A program made the translations under genes and the position numbers. Positions 42,601 through 51,965 of a DNA stretch of 64,000 nucleotides are shown here, piece by piece. Every line of letters begins with the position of its first letter. Within the stretch, counting starts at the first letter, position 1. The stretch comes from Flavobacterium terrae (GTDB lineage Bacteria > Bacteroidota > Bacteroidia > Flavobacteriales > Flavobacteriaceae). The notes under the pieces are model-generated. The model saw nothing but the letters and a program-made list of their open reading frames with translations. It searched no databases and was not told the DNA's origin. Location: positions 372,001 to 436,000 of the forward strand of contig NZ_FQZI01000001.1 of the NCBI RefSeq assembly GCF_900142035.1. Direction: 5' to 3'.

Positions 42601-45600
42601 CTGTAGTGCAACTACTTCAATAGTTGTAAATCAAGTTCAGCCACCAGTATTTACTATAGCTGATACTGATATTTTATGTGCTAGTTCAGGAAATTCAGGA
42701 ACGATTACTATTAATGTAACAAACGCTAATGGTAATACATTAATGTATAGCATTAATAATGGTACAAGTTTCTCTTCTTCAAATGTATTTACAAACTTAG
42801 CACCTGGTACATATAATGTTGTGGTACAATACACATATGGTGGTCAAGCATGTACTACAGCACCTCAAGCGGTTGTTATAACAGCGCCACCTGCATTAAC
42901 AGGAACTGCAACTTTAACAACAACATATACCTGTTCTCATCCAGGAGTTATTACAGTAACTGCATCTGGAGGAACACCTGGATATACTTACAGTATTGAT
43001 GGTGTAAATTTCCAAGTTGGTAATACATTTACTATAAATGCAGCTGGAACATATACTATCACAATTAAAGATACTAACGGATGTACAATTACTCGTACAG
43101 TAGTTGTACCAGCTTTGAATGGTCCAACAGATTTAGAGATAAAAACTCAGATAAGAGTAACTTGTCCTACTTTAACTGGAGCATTAAATATTGGTATTGT
43201 TTCTCCAGCTACAGGTGGTTGTGCGGCAAGACGTTATAGGATTGTTTCTCCAATAGTTACACCTTATAATTCAAGTGGTAACTTCTTAAATTTACCACCG
43301 GGGGCTTATACTTTCGAAATTATCGATTGTAACGATTGTACATATCAAGAAACTTTTGTTTTAGATCCTATAGTACCTACGGTTATCACACCTCAAGTAG
43401 TCAGTAATGTGAGATGTTTTGGTACTGCTACAGGAAGTGGTCAATTTATTATATCAAATATTCCTAATGGAACAGATTACAATTATACTGTAACTAATTC
43501 TGGGGGAACTACAATTACATCAGCAAGTGGAACAACACCAGCTTCTGGTTCTACTAATATTACTGTAAACTTGCCAAATTTACCTGCAAGTACTTATACT
43601 ATTTCTGTATATAATAACTATAATAAATGTACTGATACAGCATCGTTTACTATAACTCAACCAGCTTCGGCTTTAACAGCATCTTTAACTTCTACTCCAA
43701 TAACGTGTACAACAAATGGTACAGTAACAGTTAATGCATCTGGTGGATGGGGAGGATACGTTTATACGATAGCTCCTAATGCTGGTATTACTCAATCTGG
43801 TAATACATTTAGTAATATTACAGCAGGTACATATACATTGACAACTACAGATTCTGGAGGATGTCAAGTAACAAACTCAATTACATTTACAAATGCACCA
43901 GCATTATCTGCAACAATATCTGCAACTTCAGATTTTTGTTATGATACAACAAATGCAGCGACTATTGTTGTAACTCCTTCAGGAGGAACACCACCTTTTA
44001 CGTATACAATTAATGGAACTCCAAATTCACCAAACACATCTAATACGTTTGGTCCATTAACACCAGGAACTTACAATATTGTGGTTACTGATAGTTTTGG
44101 ATGTACATTTGCTTTACCTTCACAAACAATTAATCCTCAACTTACGTTAAGTACAAATTTAACTAAGGATCTTGATTGTACAGCTTCACCTAATGCTGTG
44201 ATAACAGGTACAGTTTCTGGAGGTTATCCAGGATATACATATACTGTTAATGGTGGACCAGTAACTCCAATTGCAGGAACAACATTTACATATTCTACGG
44301 CGACAGCTGGAACTTATAATTTTGTTGTAACTGACTCTAGAGGATGTGTAACAGCTACATCATCGGTTACTATTGCGCCTTTATCGTTGCCGCAAATTAC
44401 TTCGGTGACTCAAACACAACAAATTTTGTGTAATGGCGATAGCACTGCTGCTATTAATGTAGTGATTAATACATCTGTAGGAACTGCTCCTTATGTAATT
44501 AATGTATTTAATAATACAACAGGGACAGACTATGGAACTCAAACATCAGGTTTACCAGCAGGTAATTATACAATTACACTTACTGATGCAAAATCATGTA
44601 CAGATACAGAGACAATTGTAATTACGCAACCAGCTCCAATTAACTTTACAGCTGTTGTTAACCCAATGACTTGTACAGCTGGTGGTACTGCTTTAGGATC
44701 TATTTGTGTAAATGGTCTTACTGGAGGAACTGCTCCTTATGTTTATACTTTAACAGATTTAACTGGAGGTACAGGAACACAAACTTTTTCAACTCCTTTA
44801 CCTGTAAATCATTGTTTTATTAATATTGATTTCGGTATTTATAACTTAAGTGTTACGGATGCTAATGGATGTACATTAGTAAGAACTAATCTTGTAATGT
44901 CTTCACCTCCAAGTGATTTAGATATACAAATTAGTTCATCTATAGCTTCATGTGCAGCTGGAGGAACGGCAGTAGTTACTGTTGTACCAATTGTTGCTGG
45001 AGGTCCTTATGTCTTTGGTATTTTAACTCAGAACACCCCTCCTTATGCAATACCTTTATTACCTGCTGATCCAGGTTTTCCATTGCAACATACATTTAAC
45101 GGATTAACACCTGGGGCCTTATATACGTTTGTGGTTTATGATACAACAACTGGTTGTTATTATTTTGAGCAAGCAACAGCTACTGTTCCTACTAATTCAA
45201 CGATGACAATAAACCCTCTAAGTCCAAATAATGTTACTTGTATAGGCGCTGCTGACGGTAGTGTAACTTTCTCAGTAACTGGTATTGGAGCGGGAGCAAC
45301 ATCAGTTTCATATATCATTTATAATGCTTCTACAAATGTAGCGACTGGAATTTCTGGTGTAATACCAGCTCCTTTTGTGTTCCCTGTTACTGCTGGTCCT
45401 TTAGCGCCAGGTAGTTACTACATTCAATTAGTAGAAAATGGAGGTGTAAATTCAGGTTGTGGTATTACTAGTACTCCTTTTACAATCTCTCAATCATCTA
45501 CTCCATTAGCAGTTACTGCTACTGCGACAAATGATAACTGTAATACAAATGCAGGGTTAATTACTGCAGTTGGAACTGGAGGTACTGCACCTTATACATA

Positions 45601-48600
45601 TCAATATTTACCTTCTGGTAGTCCTGCTCCAACAGCAGCATCGCCAGGTTGGTTAGCTTCAAGTACTGCAAATGTTGAAAGCGGAAATTATGATGTTTGG
45701 ATTAAAGATGCATATGGATGTATTAGATCAACTACTGTTACTGTAAATCTTGATCCTACACCTGTTATTGCAGCTACTTTAGCTAATGCTTGTGTGGCTC
45801 AAGGGACATATTCGATAAATGTTACATTAACTTCTCCAGGAGTTGGACCTTATACGCTTAGTTTAGATGGAGGGGCTTTTGTAACTCATACATTCCCTTA
45901 TACATTTACTGGTTTATCTTCAGGAACACATACAGTTCAAGTTAGAGACTTTAATGGTTGTGGTAATACAGTTAGTGTTACTATTTTAGAGCCATTAGTT
46001 GCATCTGCTGTATTTACAACTCAGCCAACATGTAATAATCCTAACGGACAAATTACTGTGACTGCTACAGGAGGTTCTGGAAATTATAGCTATAGTATTT
46101 TACCAAACGCAGGTATTACATTAGCGGGTAATGTATTTAGTAATGTTCCACCGGGATCATATACAGTAACTGTTACTGATACGACAACAGGATGTACTAC
46201 TACAGCTCCAGTTAATTTAGTTGCACCAGATCCTGTTACTTTTACTACAGCTAGTACACCAGTTGTTTGTAATGGTGATTCTAATGGTACAATAACTGTA
46301 ACTTTATCTGCAGGTAACAATAATCCTGCTTATACATATCAAATAACTGCTGGACCTAGCACAACTGGACCTCAAACTTCAAATGTGTTTACTGGTTTAG
46401 CAACTGGCACGTATACAATTTTAGTAACTTCAGGAAGAGGATGTACAGCAACACAAAATGTTAATGTAGGAACTCCATTCCCAGTAGTTGCTTCAGGTTC
46501 AGCTACGGCATTTACTTGTGCTGCTGATAATTCTGTTAATACATCTACAGTAACAATAAATGGTGCTGGAGGCACACCTACATATACTTATAGTATTGAC
46601 GGCACTAACTACTTCACAACAAATACATTTGCTATTGTTGATAATGGTGCAGTTCAAAATATTACTATTTATGTAAGAGATGCTAATGGATGTATAGATT
46701 CTGATGTGATTGTAATTAACCCATTACCAACATTAGTTTCGGCAACGATTACTCAAAACACAGCAATTACTTGTACAAATCCTGAGCAAATAACTGTCAC
46801 TGTAGTGGGTGGTTCAGGTAACTTTAATTATGAATTAATACCAGCAAGTGGTACAGCTACACCGCAGCCACAAGCTTCAAACGTTTTTATAATCACATCA
46901 ACAGGAACTTATTCTATAAAAGTTAGAGATTTAACTACAGGATGTTACATAATGACAATACCTTATGAAATTAAACCTTTTGATACTATTCAGGTAGGTG
47001 CAACGGCAACAAATGCTGTTACATGTTTTGGAGGTACTGATGGTTCAATTGCTATTAATGTTACTGATTATACAGGGGCGTATACTTATAATGTTTTAGA
47101 CTCTACTAACACTGTTGTTTTAGCTGGTGCGGGTAATACTAGCACTAATCCTATGACAATTAATGGATTAGGAGCTGGAAATTATACAGTTCAAATTACA
47201 GAAACTAATTCACCTTTCTGTACTGAAGTTTCTGGTATTGTTTCTGTTCAAGGTCCTAACGCTGCATTAGCATTATCGGCTGTTATTTCGGCACCACTTA
47301 CTTGTGATCCAAATACTGCTCAAATAACTGCTACAGCTACAGATGGTTGGGGCACTTATGAATACGAATTAGTTGGACCAGTTAATGCAGCATTTTCGTC
47401 TAATAATGTATTTAGTAGTTTACCAGCAGGTAACTATACTATTAATGTTAGAGATTTAGAAGGATGTTTAGCGAGTACTTCTGTTACTATTACTGCTCCA
47501 CTTCCTATAAACACCACAGTAACGCCTAGTACTACTTTGTTAGCTTGTTTTGGAGATACTAATGCTTCTATAACAATTGCTTATCCAACCGGTGGACAAG
47601 GAAGTAATTATTCTTATTATTTTAACACTTTAGGTTCTGATCCTAGTTCATCTGGTCCTATTGAAATGCCTTTAGGAGGTGCTACAATTACAGATTTAGG
47701 TGCAGGTACTTATAATGTAACAATAACAGATGGATTTAACTGTACGTTTACATCTGCAAATATTGTGATTAATCAGCCTACGGAAGTTAATGCTTCATTA
47801 GTATTAACTAATTCGCCAAGTTGTGATAATCCTACTGTTCTTACTCTAAGTGCTAACGGAGGTACACCGCCATATACTTATAGTGCAGATGGTATAACAT
47901 ATAGCGCAGCTACATTTAATCCTTCTGTTGCAATTAGTATTCCAGCGGGAACAACAGGTGTATTTAACTACTTTGTTCGCGACGCAAATGGGTGTGTTAG
48001 CGTTGTTTCTAATGACATTAAAATAGATCCTATACCTACCTTGACATTGTCTACCCTGACTCATAATGATATTTATTGTGGTGGTAGTGCAACAGGAAGT
48101 ATAACTGCAATTGCACAAGGAGGATTAGGAAATTATACTTATTCTTTAGTTGACGCTGGGGGTAATCCTATTACTATTCTAGGTGTTACTCAGTCTTCAC
48201 CAGGAGTGTTTAATAATTTACCAGCAGGAACATACTATATTCATGTAGTTAGTACAAATGCTTTTGGAACTTGTTTGTTTACTTCTGGTCCAGTAACTAT
48301 TACTGAGCCACTAGTCTTTAATGTTACCCCTAGTCAAAATAATCCTACTTGTGATTCATTAAATAATGGAACTATAATGTTTTCTGTAACTGGAGGCACA
48401 GGTATGATTTCATATACAATTGATCCACCATTTCCTGATCAAACTATACAGGTTGGTACAACTCCAGTAAACTTTACCATTGATAATTTAGCTGCAGGAA
48501 ATTATACCGTTCTTGTTCAGGACGCTAATGGATGTTTTAATACATATCCTTTTACTTTAATTGCGCCTCCTGCACTTAATGCTGGAATTACTGGCGTAAC

Positions 48601-49645
48601 GCCTGAAACTTGTGCAGAAGCTAATGAGGGAAGTTTTACTGTCTCTAACATTACTGGTGGTACAACTCCTTACAGCAGTATTACAACACAAGTTATTTAT
48701 CCTGGTTCTACTACTGCAGTACCTGGACCTAGTTATACTTTGCTTGCAGGCGAAAATTCGCATGTATTCGATAATTTAGATGGAGGTCATTATTTTATAA
48801 CTGTTACTGATGCTAACGGATGTACTTGGACTGATGAGGCAATAATTGATCCTGGAGTACAGTTTACTCCATATGCAGATCCAACATTCCCTTGTGATAA
48901 TAATGGTGCCTCACCATCTGTTGTAGTTGAAATGGTTAATACAGATAATTCACCTTCTAATGCTTTTGTGCCATTATCTGACTACATGTTCTCATTGGAT
49001 ATTGATGATATAAATAATGCTCAAGCAAGTAATATTTTTACTTCAGCTACTTATCCAAGTTTATCAAATCCTCTTGGTAGTACCCATACGGTTTTTGTAT
49101 ATAATGTAAACGGTTGTAAAAAAGACTTTACATTCACTATTACTCCTGATCAAATAGATCCATTAATGTGGCAATTACCTGGTTTAGTACAAGGTGGATT
49201 AAATGAAATTGTAGCTAATGTTCAAGGGGGTACACCACCTTACACATATGATTTTAATGGTCATAATAATGGTAATGACAATAGTTATATTTACAATGCA
49301 ACAGGGCCTTATACTGTTACAGTAACTGATGCCGCTGGATGTTTTATAACAATGACTCAACCATTTATATTCTATCCAATTGAAATACCAGATGTATTTA
49401 CTCCAGATGGTGATGGTGTTAATGACGAATGGTCACCACAATACGTAGACGAATCTAATTATCCTAATTTAATAACTAAAATTTATGATAGATACGGTCG
49501 CGTAGTGGCTGAACTTAAAGTAAATCAAACATGGAATGGTAAATATCATGGAAACGAGTTGCCAACTGGTGATTACTGGTATGTACTTAAAGTAGACGGA
49601 AATGATGGGCAAGAATTTGTGGGTCACTTCACCTTGTACAGATAA
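39677..49645 (+). CDS. sprB: SprB-like giant T9SS-secreted adhesin
   Basis: A 3322-residue exported surface protein (signal peptide residues 1-22, ending TYAQ). After a unique N-terminal region (about 25-390) comes a DUF11-like segment (about 395-510, 'YVIGFQNIGNDDAQNFTIRDVLPVNVTFD'). About 29 SprB-type modules of roughly 80-90 residues then run from about residue 800 to 3225, each ending in a pattern like GTYxVxVTDxxGC. The last approximately 85 residues form a type B T9SS sorting domain ('IPDVFTPDGDGVNDEWSPQ', 'IYDRYGRVVAELKVNQTWNGKYHGNELPTGDYWY'). SprB is the mobile adhesin of Flavobacterium gliding; this copy is about half the length I recall for F. johnsoniae. sprF follows after 19 bp. 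Confidence 0.88.
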   Translation: MKLKQHLLIVLMIILSSLGTYAQVAVPFTQRLAGGSIRIKGDIVFVGNNITNRAPANSPSDANNPYNGTANNNGLNFEYIDVDGDPSTFSSSTADLNISTSCKRIVYAGLYWTATYPFERSGPNGDGTSSNYTGSPRNNSWNQVKFKVPGGTYVDLVADNAADPPGDEDSIIFDGFNAANPSASFYAAPYVCYKNVTSLVQALANANGTYAVANQRAARGIRPDGISSGWSLVIIYESPTLPSKYISTFDGYANIYDGINAANAVDFNVNGFQTLPAPLPVRARIGVSSLEGDVSLTNDRFRIRANSVGGFTTLSNAVNPADNFFNGSISNNGAILTNRNPNSSNTLGYDLDIVNVNNPGNAVIPNGETGATLRVTTNGDAYGTYLTTFDVEIIEPVISLTKVVQDIAGNDIGNAEVQLCQDLVYVIGFQNIGNDDAQNFTIRDVLPVNVTFDQLTTAGALPAGVTIQSYNAATREVVFAINNSLVNQNDPRVEIRLRVKVVCSCLEMDDACSNLIQNQAYATYQGVLNTAQITDDPSLSAFLACNLGDPSPSNFLVNLDNCNFTRTEVLCGPSIVLTAANGYESYVWSGPGTITPVPGTNNQSVTVTQPGTYTVNNNINTSPCKSIVETINVITYGAGVTNPVIPYADQVVICPNNGNQLPLIFLCGAGDSQLIQTNITGATAIEWYQLSGTCTPLPAVNCPNENTSCVWNLLNTGPNFTVTVAGEYRVIVRFPGGCDRTFYFNAYENVLNPTYVSRDVICTTLGQIIVNNVPAGYEYSLSPSGPWQSSNIFNGLSAGTYTVYIRQVGVTGGCVFTIPNIGIRARNFTVTSVVTQPLCTGDKGSINLAANDGEPQYTFTILQGATVVTSVGPIVASNYVFNNLNPGNYTYQVTTQDGCNVTGSFTINTPPVLTVTAALTKPLTCTDGEITVYPVGGTAPYNYVITGAVTVTQSSPVIVAPVAGTYNIQVVDFNNCSATTSIVVNQVQPPVFTIADTDILCASSGNSGTITINVTNANGNTLMYSINNGTSFSSSNVFTNLAPGTYNVVVQYTYGGQACTTAPQAVVITAPPALTGTATLTTTYTCSHPGVITVTASGGTPGYTYSIDGVNFQVGNTFTINAAGTYTITIKDTNGCTITRTVVVPALNGPTDLEIKTQIRVTCPTLTGALNIGIVSPATGGCAARRYRIVSPIVTPYNSSGNFLNLPPGAYTFEIIDCNDCTYQETFVLDPIVPTVITPQVVSNVRCFGTATGSGQFIISNIPNGTDYNYTVTNSGGTTITSASGTTPASGSTNITVNLPNLPASTYTISVYNNYNKCTDTASFTITQPASALTASLTSTPITCTTNGTVTVNASGGWGGYVYTIAPNAGITQSGNTFSNITAGTYTLTTTDSGGCQVTNSITFTNAPALSATISATSDFCYDTTNAATIVVTPSGGTPPFTYTINGTPNSPNTSNTFGPLTPGTYNIVVTDSFGCTFALPSQTINPQLTLSTNLTKDLDCTASPNAVITGTVSGGYPGYTYTVNGGPVTPIAGTTFTYSTATAGTYNFVVTDSRGCVTATSSVTIAPLSLPQITSVTQTQQILCNGDSTAAINVVINTSVGTAPYVINVFNNTTGTDYGTQTSGLPAGNYTITLTDAKSCTDTETIVITQPAPINFTAVVNPMTCTAGGTALGSICVNGLTGGTAPYVYTLTDLTGGTGTQTFSTPLPVNHCFINIDFGIYNLSVTDANGCTLVRTNLVMSSPPSDLDIQISSSIASCAAGGTAVVTVVPIVAGGPYVFGILTQNTPPYAIPLLPADPGFPLQHTFNGLTPGALYTFVVYDTTTGCYYFEQATATVPTNSTMTINPLSPNNVTCIGAADGSVTFSVTGIGAGATSVSYIIYNASTNVATGISGVIPAPFVFPVTAGPLAPGSYYIQLVENGGVNSGCGITSTPFTISQSSTPLAVTATATNDNCNTNAGLITAVGTGGTAPYTYQYLPSGSPAPTAASPGWLASSTANVESGNYDVWIKDAYGCIRSTTVTVNLDPTPVIAATLANACVAQGTYSINVTLTSPGVGPYTLSLDGGAFVTHTFPYTFTGLSSGTHTVQVRDFNGCGNTVSVTILEPLVASAVFTTQPTCNNPNGQITVTATGGSGNYSYSILPNAGITLAGNVFSNVPPGSYTVTVTDTTTGCTTTAPVNLVAPDPVTFTTASTPVVCNGDSNGTITVTLSAGNNNPAYTYQITAGPSTTGPQTSNVFTGLATGTYTILVTSGRGCTATQNVNVGTPFPVVASGSATAFTCAADNSVNTSTVTINGAGGTPTYTYSIDGTNYFTTNTFAIVDNGAVQNITIYVRDANGCIDSDVIVINPLPTLVSATITQNTAITCTNPEQITVTVVGGSGNFNYELIPASGTATPQPQASNVFIITSTGTYSIKVRDLTTGCYIMTIPYEIKPFDTIQVGATATNAVTCFGGTDGSIAINVTDYTGAYTYNVLDSTNTVVLAGAGNTSTNPMTINGLGAGNYTVQITETNSPFCTEVSGIVSVQGPNAALALSAVISAPLTCDPNTAQITATATDGWGTYEYELVGPVNAAFSSNNVFSSLPAGNYTINVRDLEGCLASTSVTITAPLPINTTVTPSTTLLACFGDTNASITIAYPTGGQGSNYSYYFNTLGSDPSSSGPIEMPLGGATITDLGAGTYNVTITDGFNCTFTSANIVINQPTEVNASLVLTNSPSCDNPTVLTLSANGGTPPYTYSADGITYSAATFNPSVAISIPAGTTGVFNYFVRDANGCVSVVSNDIKIDPIPTLTLSTLTHNDIYCGGSATGSITAIAQGGLGNYTYSLVDAGGNPITILGVTQSSPGVFNNLPAGTYYIHVVSTNAFGTCLFTSGPVTITEPLVFNVTPSQNNPTCDSLNNGTIMFSVTGGTGMISYTIDPPFPDQTIQVGTTPVNFTIDNLAAGNYTVLVQDANGCFNTYPFTLIAPPALNAGITGVTPETCAEANEGSFTVSNITGGTTPYSSITTQVIYPGSTTAVPGPSYTLLAGENSHVFDNLDGGHYFITVTDANGCTWTDEAIIDPGVQFTPYADPTFPCDNNGASPSVVVEMVNTDNSPSNAFVPLSDYMFSLDIDDINNAQASNIFTSATYPSLSNPLGSTHTVFVYNVNGCKKDFTFTITPDQIDPLMWQLPGLVQGGLNEIVANVQGGTPPYTYDFNGHNNGNDNSYIYNATGPYTVTVTDAAGCFITMTQPFIFYPIEIPDVFTPDGDGVNDEWSPQYVDESNYPNLITKIYDRYGRVVAELKVNQTWNGKYHGNELPTGDYWYVLKVDGNDGQEFVGHFTLYR
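42080..49360 (+). repeat. Array of about 29 SprB-type protein modules
   Basis: Counted by eye from the recurring module end (GTY/GNY ... D ... GC) between residues about 800 and 3225. Modules share cysteine and glycine spacing but are diverged at the nucleotide level, so this is an old protein-level repeat rather than a recent DNA tandem array. Confidence 0.8.
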
Positions 49646-49664
49646 TTTATAATTTAAAAACACT

Positions 49665-50651
49665 ATGATAATAGCTCCAAATATTATTTTAAAAAAAGGA
49701 AAACTGTTAGCAGCATTAACGCTGCTAACGGCTTCCAATTTATTTGCACAGGAATTAAATAACCCTGTAGCAACTCATTATCTTGCAGACAATCCTTTTG
49801 TGTTATCTCCTACTTATGCTGGTATTGGTGACAACATTCGTATTCGTGTAAATGGTTTTTCGCAATGGGTTGGAATCAAAGATGCTCCTCAAAATCAAGC
49901 ACTTTATGCTGATTTTAGAGTCTTTGAACAATCTGGTTTGGGTATTACCGCTTATAATGATAAAAACGGATTCACCAGACAAACTGGAGCCAAGCTAACT
50001 TTTGCGCATCATATTATTTTAGACTATCCTTCAAGACAATATTTGTCTTTTGGTCTTTCTTATAATTTTAATAATTTTAGAGTTGATGTTGATAAGATAA
50101 AATACCAACAACTTTTTAATGATAGATATACTTCTAATGATAATTTTGATGTTGGTTTATTATATCGAAATAAGTCTTTTTGGGTTAACTTTAATGCTAG
50201 TAATTTATTAAATAAGGATATTAAGAATTTTTTTAAGGAAGAACCTAATTTATTACGTTACTATCAAGTTTATACTGGTTATACTTATAAAAGTTATAGA
50301 GATAGTAAGGTTGAAATTGAACCTTCTGCATATTATCAACATTATGAGAGTGATGGCCGTTCGTTTTTAGATATAAATGCAAAACTTAGGTATTTAGATA
50401 ATCAACGTACAGGTTATGTTTGGCTTGGAGCAACGTATCGTATGCTATTAGACCAACCTTTTAAACCGCTAACTATCGGTCCAATGGTTGGTATTAAAAA
50501 AGGTGGTTTCTATGCTGGTTATTCGTATCAAATTACTACTAATGAATTGTCAAGTTACAATTCAGGAACACACATGATAACTTTAGGATGGGACTTCTTC
50601 CAAGGATTAAGTAACTGTCCATGTACTCAATCTTCTCTTGCAGTAGATTAA
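49665..50651 (+). CDS. sprF: SprF-like PorP/SprF family T9SS outer-membrane protein
   Basis: A 328-residue outer-membrane beta-barrel of the PorP/SprF family, with signal peptide (residues about 1-28, ending NLFAQ). Family motifs are 'NPFVLSPTYAGIGDNIRIRVNGFSQWVGIKDAPQ' (about 43-76) followed by alternating strands to 'HMITLGWDFFQGL'. In F. johnsoniae SprF is needed for secretion or attachment of SprB; the gene begins 19 bp after the sprB-like stop, as expected for such a pair. The last residues (SNCPCTQSSLAVD) contain two cysteines. There is no long helical extension, unlike the sprD-like product. Confidence 0.88.
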   Translation: MIIAPNIILKKGKLLAALTLLTASNLFAQELNNPVATHYLADNPFVLSPTYAGIGDNIRIRVNGFSQWVGIKDAPQNQALYADFRVFEQSGLGITAYNDKNGFTRQTGAKLTFAHHIILDYPSRQYLSFGLSYNFNNFRVDVDKIKYQQLFNDRYTSNDNFDVGLLYRNKSFWVNFNASNLLNKDIKNFFKEEPNLLRYYQVYTGYTYKSYRDSKVEIEPSAYYQHYESDGRSFLDINAKLRYLDNQRTGYVWLGATYRMLLDQPFKPLTIGPMVGIKKGGFYAGYSYQITTNELSSYNSGTHMITLGWDFFQGLSNCPCTQSSLAVD

Positions 50652-50672
50652 TATTAATAAATTAAAACTTAA

Positions 50673-51860
50673 ATGAAAACCATTAACAATTTCAATTTTC
50701 ACAATAAAAAAGCAATTATTAGAGTAGATTTTAACGTACCATTAGATGAAAATTTTAATGTAACTGATGCAACTCGTATAGAAGCTGCTAAACCTACAAT
50801 AGATAAGATAATTAGTGAAGGAGGAAGTGTTATTTTAATGTCTCATTTAGGAAGACCAAAAGGCATTCAAGATGAGTTTTCGTTAAGACATATAGTATCC
50901 GCAACTGCTCAAGTATTAGGAGTACCAGTTACATTTGCCTCAGATTGTATAGGTAATATTGCTGAAAATGCTGTTGCTAATTTAAAACCAGGCGAAGTTC
51001 TTCTTCTTGAAAATTTAAGATTTTACAAGGAAGAAGAAGCTGGAGATTTTGAGTTTTCTAAACAATTAGCTTCTCTTGGAGATATCTATGTTAATGATGC
51101 TTTTGGAACTGCACATAGAGCTCATGCTTCAACAACTATAATTGCTCAGTTTTTCCCTGAAAACAAATGCTTTGGTTTGTTATTAGCAAAAGAAATAGAA
51201 AGTCTTAATAAGGTTCTTAATAATAGTGTTAAACCAGTTACAGCTGTTTTAGGAGGTAGTAAGGTTTCTTCAAAAATTACCGTTATTGAAAATGTTTTAG
51301 ATAAAATCGACAACATGATTATTGGAGGAGGAATGACTTTCACTTTCATTAAAGCACTTGGAGGAAATATAGGTAATTCATTATGTGAAGATGACAAACT
51401 TGAGCTTGCATTAGAAATTTTAGAAAAAGCTAAATCAAAAGGTGTTAAAATACTTTTACCAGATGATGTTATAGCGGCTAATAAATTTGCAAATGATGCC
51501 GAAACTCAAATTGTTGCGGTTAATTCCATACCTGATGGTTGGCAAGGTCTTGATGTAGGTCCTAAATCATTAGAATTAATTAAAAGTGTTATTCTTGAAT
51601 CTAAAACTATTCTTTGGAACGGCCCCTTAGGTGTTTTCGAGATGGATACCTTTGCAAATGGTACTATTGAATTAGGTAATTTTATTGCTGAAGCAACTGA
51701 AAATGGTGCTTTTTCTTTAGTGGGTGGAGGTGATAGTGTTGCTGCTGTTAAACAATTCGGTTTTGAACCTAAAGTTAGTTATGTTTCTACTGGTGGCGGG
51801 GCAATGCTCGAAATGCTAGAAGGAAAAACATTACCTGGAATTGCTGCTATACTTAGTTAA
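50673..51860 (+). CDS. pgk: Phosphoglycerate kinase
   Basis: A 395-residue glycolytic enzyme transferring phosphate from 1,3-bisphosphoglycerate to ADP. Signatures: '[25 protein letters not shown]' (substrate site, residues about 14-38), '[12 protein letters not shown]' (about 54-65), '[13 protein letters not shown]' (about 111), the hinge/ATP site '[25 protein letters not shown]' (about 190-214) and the C-terminal '[17 protein letters not shown]' and '[19 protein letters not shown]'. The gene starts 21 bp after sprF and could be read through from the spr genes. Confidence 0.97.
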   Translation: MKTINNFNFHNKKAIIRVDFNVPLDENFNVTDATRIEAAKPTIDKIISEGGSVILMSHLGRPKGIQDEFSLRHIVSATAQVLGVPVTFASDCIGNIAENAVANLKPGEVLLLENLRFYKEEEAGDFEFSKQLASLGDIYVNDAFGTAHRAHASTTIIAQFFPENKCFGLLLAKEIESLNKVLNNSVKPVTAVLGGSKVSSKITVIENVLDKIDNMIIGGGMTFTFIKALGGNIGNSLCEDDKLELALEILEKAKSKGVKILLPDDVIAANKFANDAETQIVAVNSIPDGWQGLDVGPKSLELIKSVILESKTILWNGPLGVFEMDTFANGTIELGNFIAEATENGAFSLVGGGDSVAAVKQFGFEPKVSYVSTGGGAMLEMLEGKTLPGIAAILS

Positions 51861-51908
51861 AAATCTGTATTTTAACTTTTTTTTAACACTTTTTTAATAA
51901 TTTGCTTC

Positions 51909-51916
51909 TATGTTTG
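51909..51916 (+). promoter_or_regulatory. -7 promoter box for the MltD-like gene
   Basis: TATGTTTG matches TAnnTTTG and lies about 50 bp before the ATG at 51966. Confidence 0.4.
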
Positions 51917-51965
51917 CATTTCTGATCCCAAATCAGTGAACACCAACAACTTACAAACACAGCTT

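Noticed and set aside
42065-48763. Several minus-strand frames of 60-90 codons inside the sprB-like gene
   Set aside because: They follow the repeated Thr/Gly codons of the modules, lack starts in sensible context and have cysteine/serine-biased nonsense composition.
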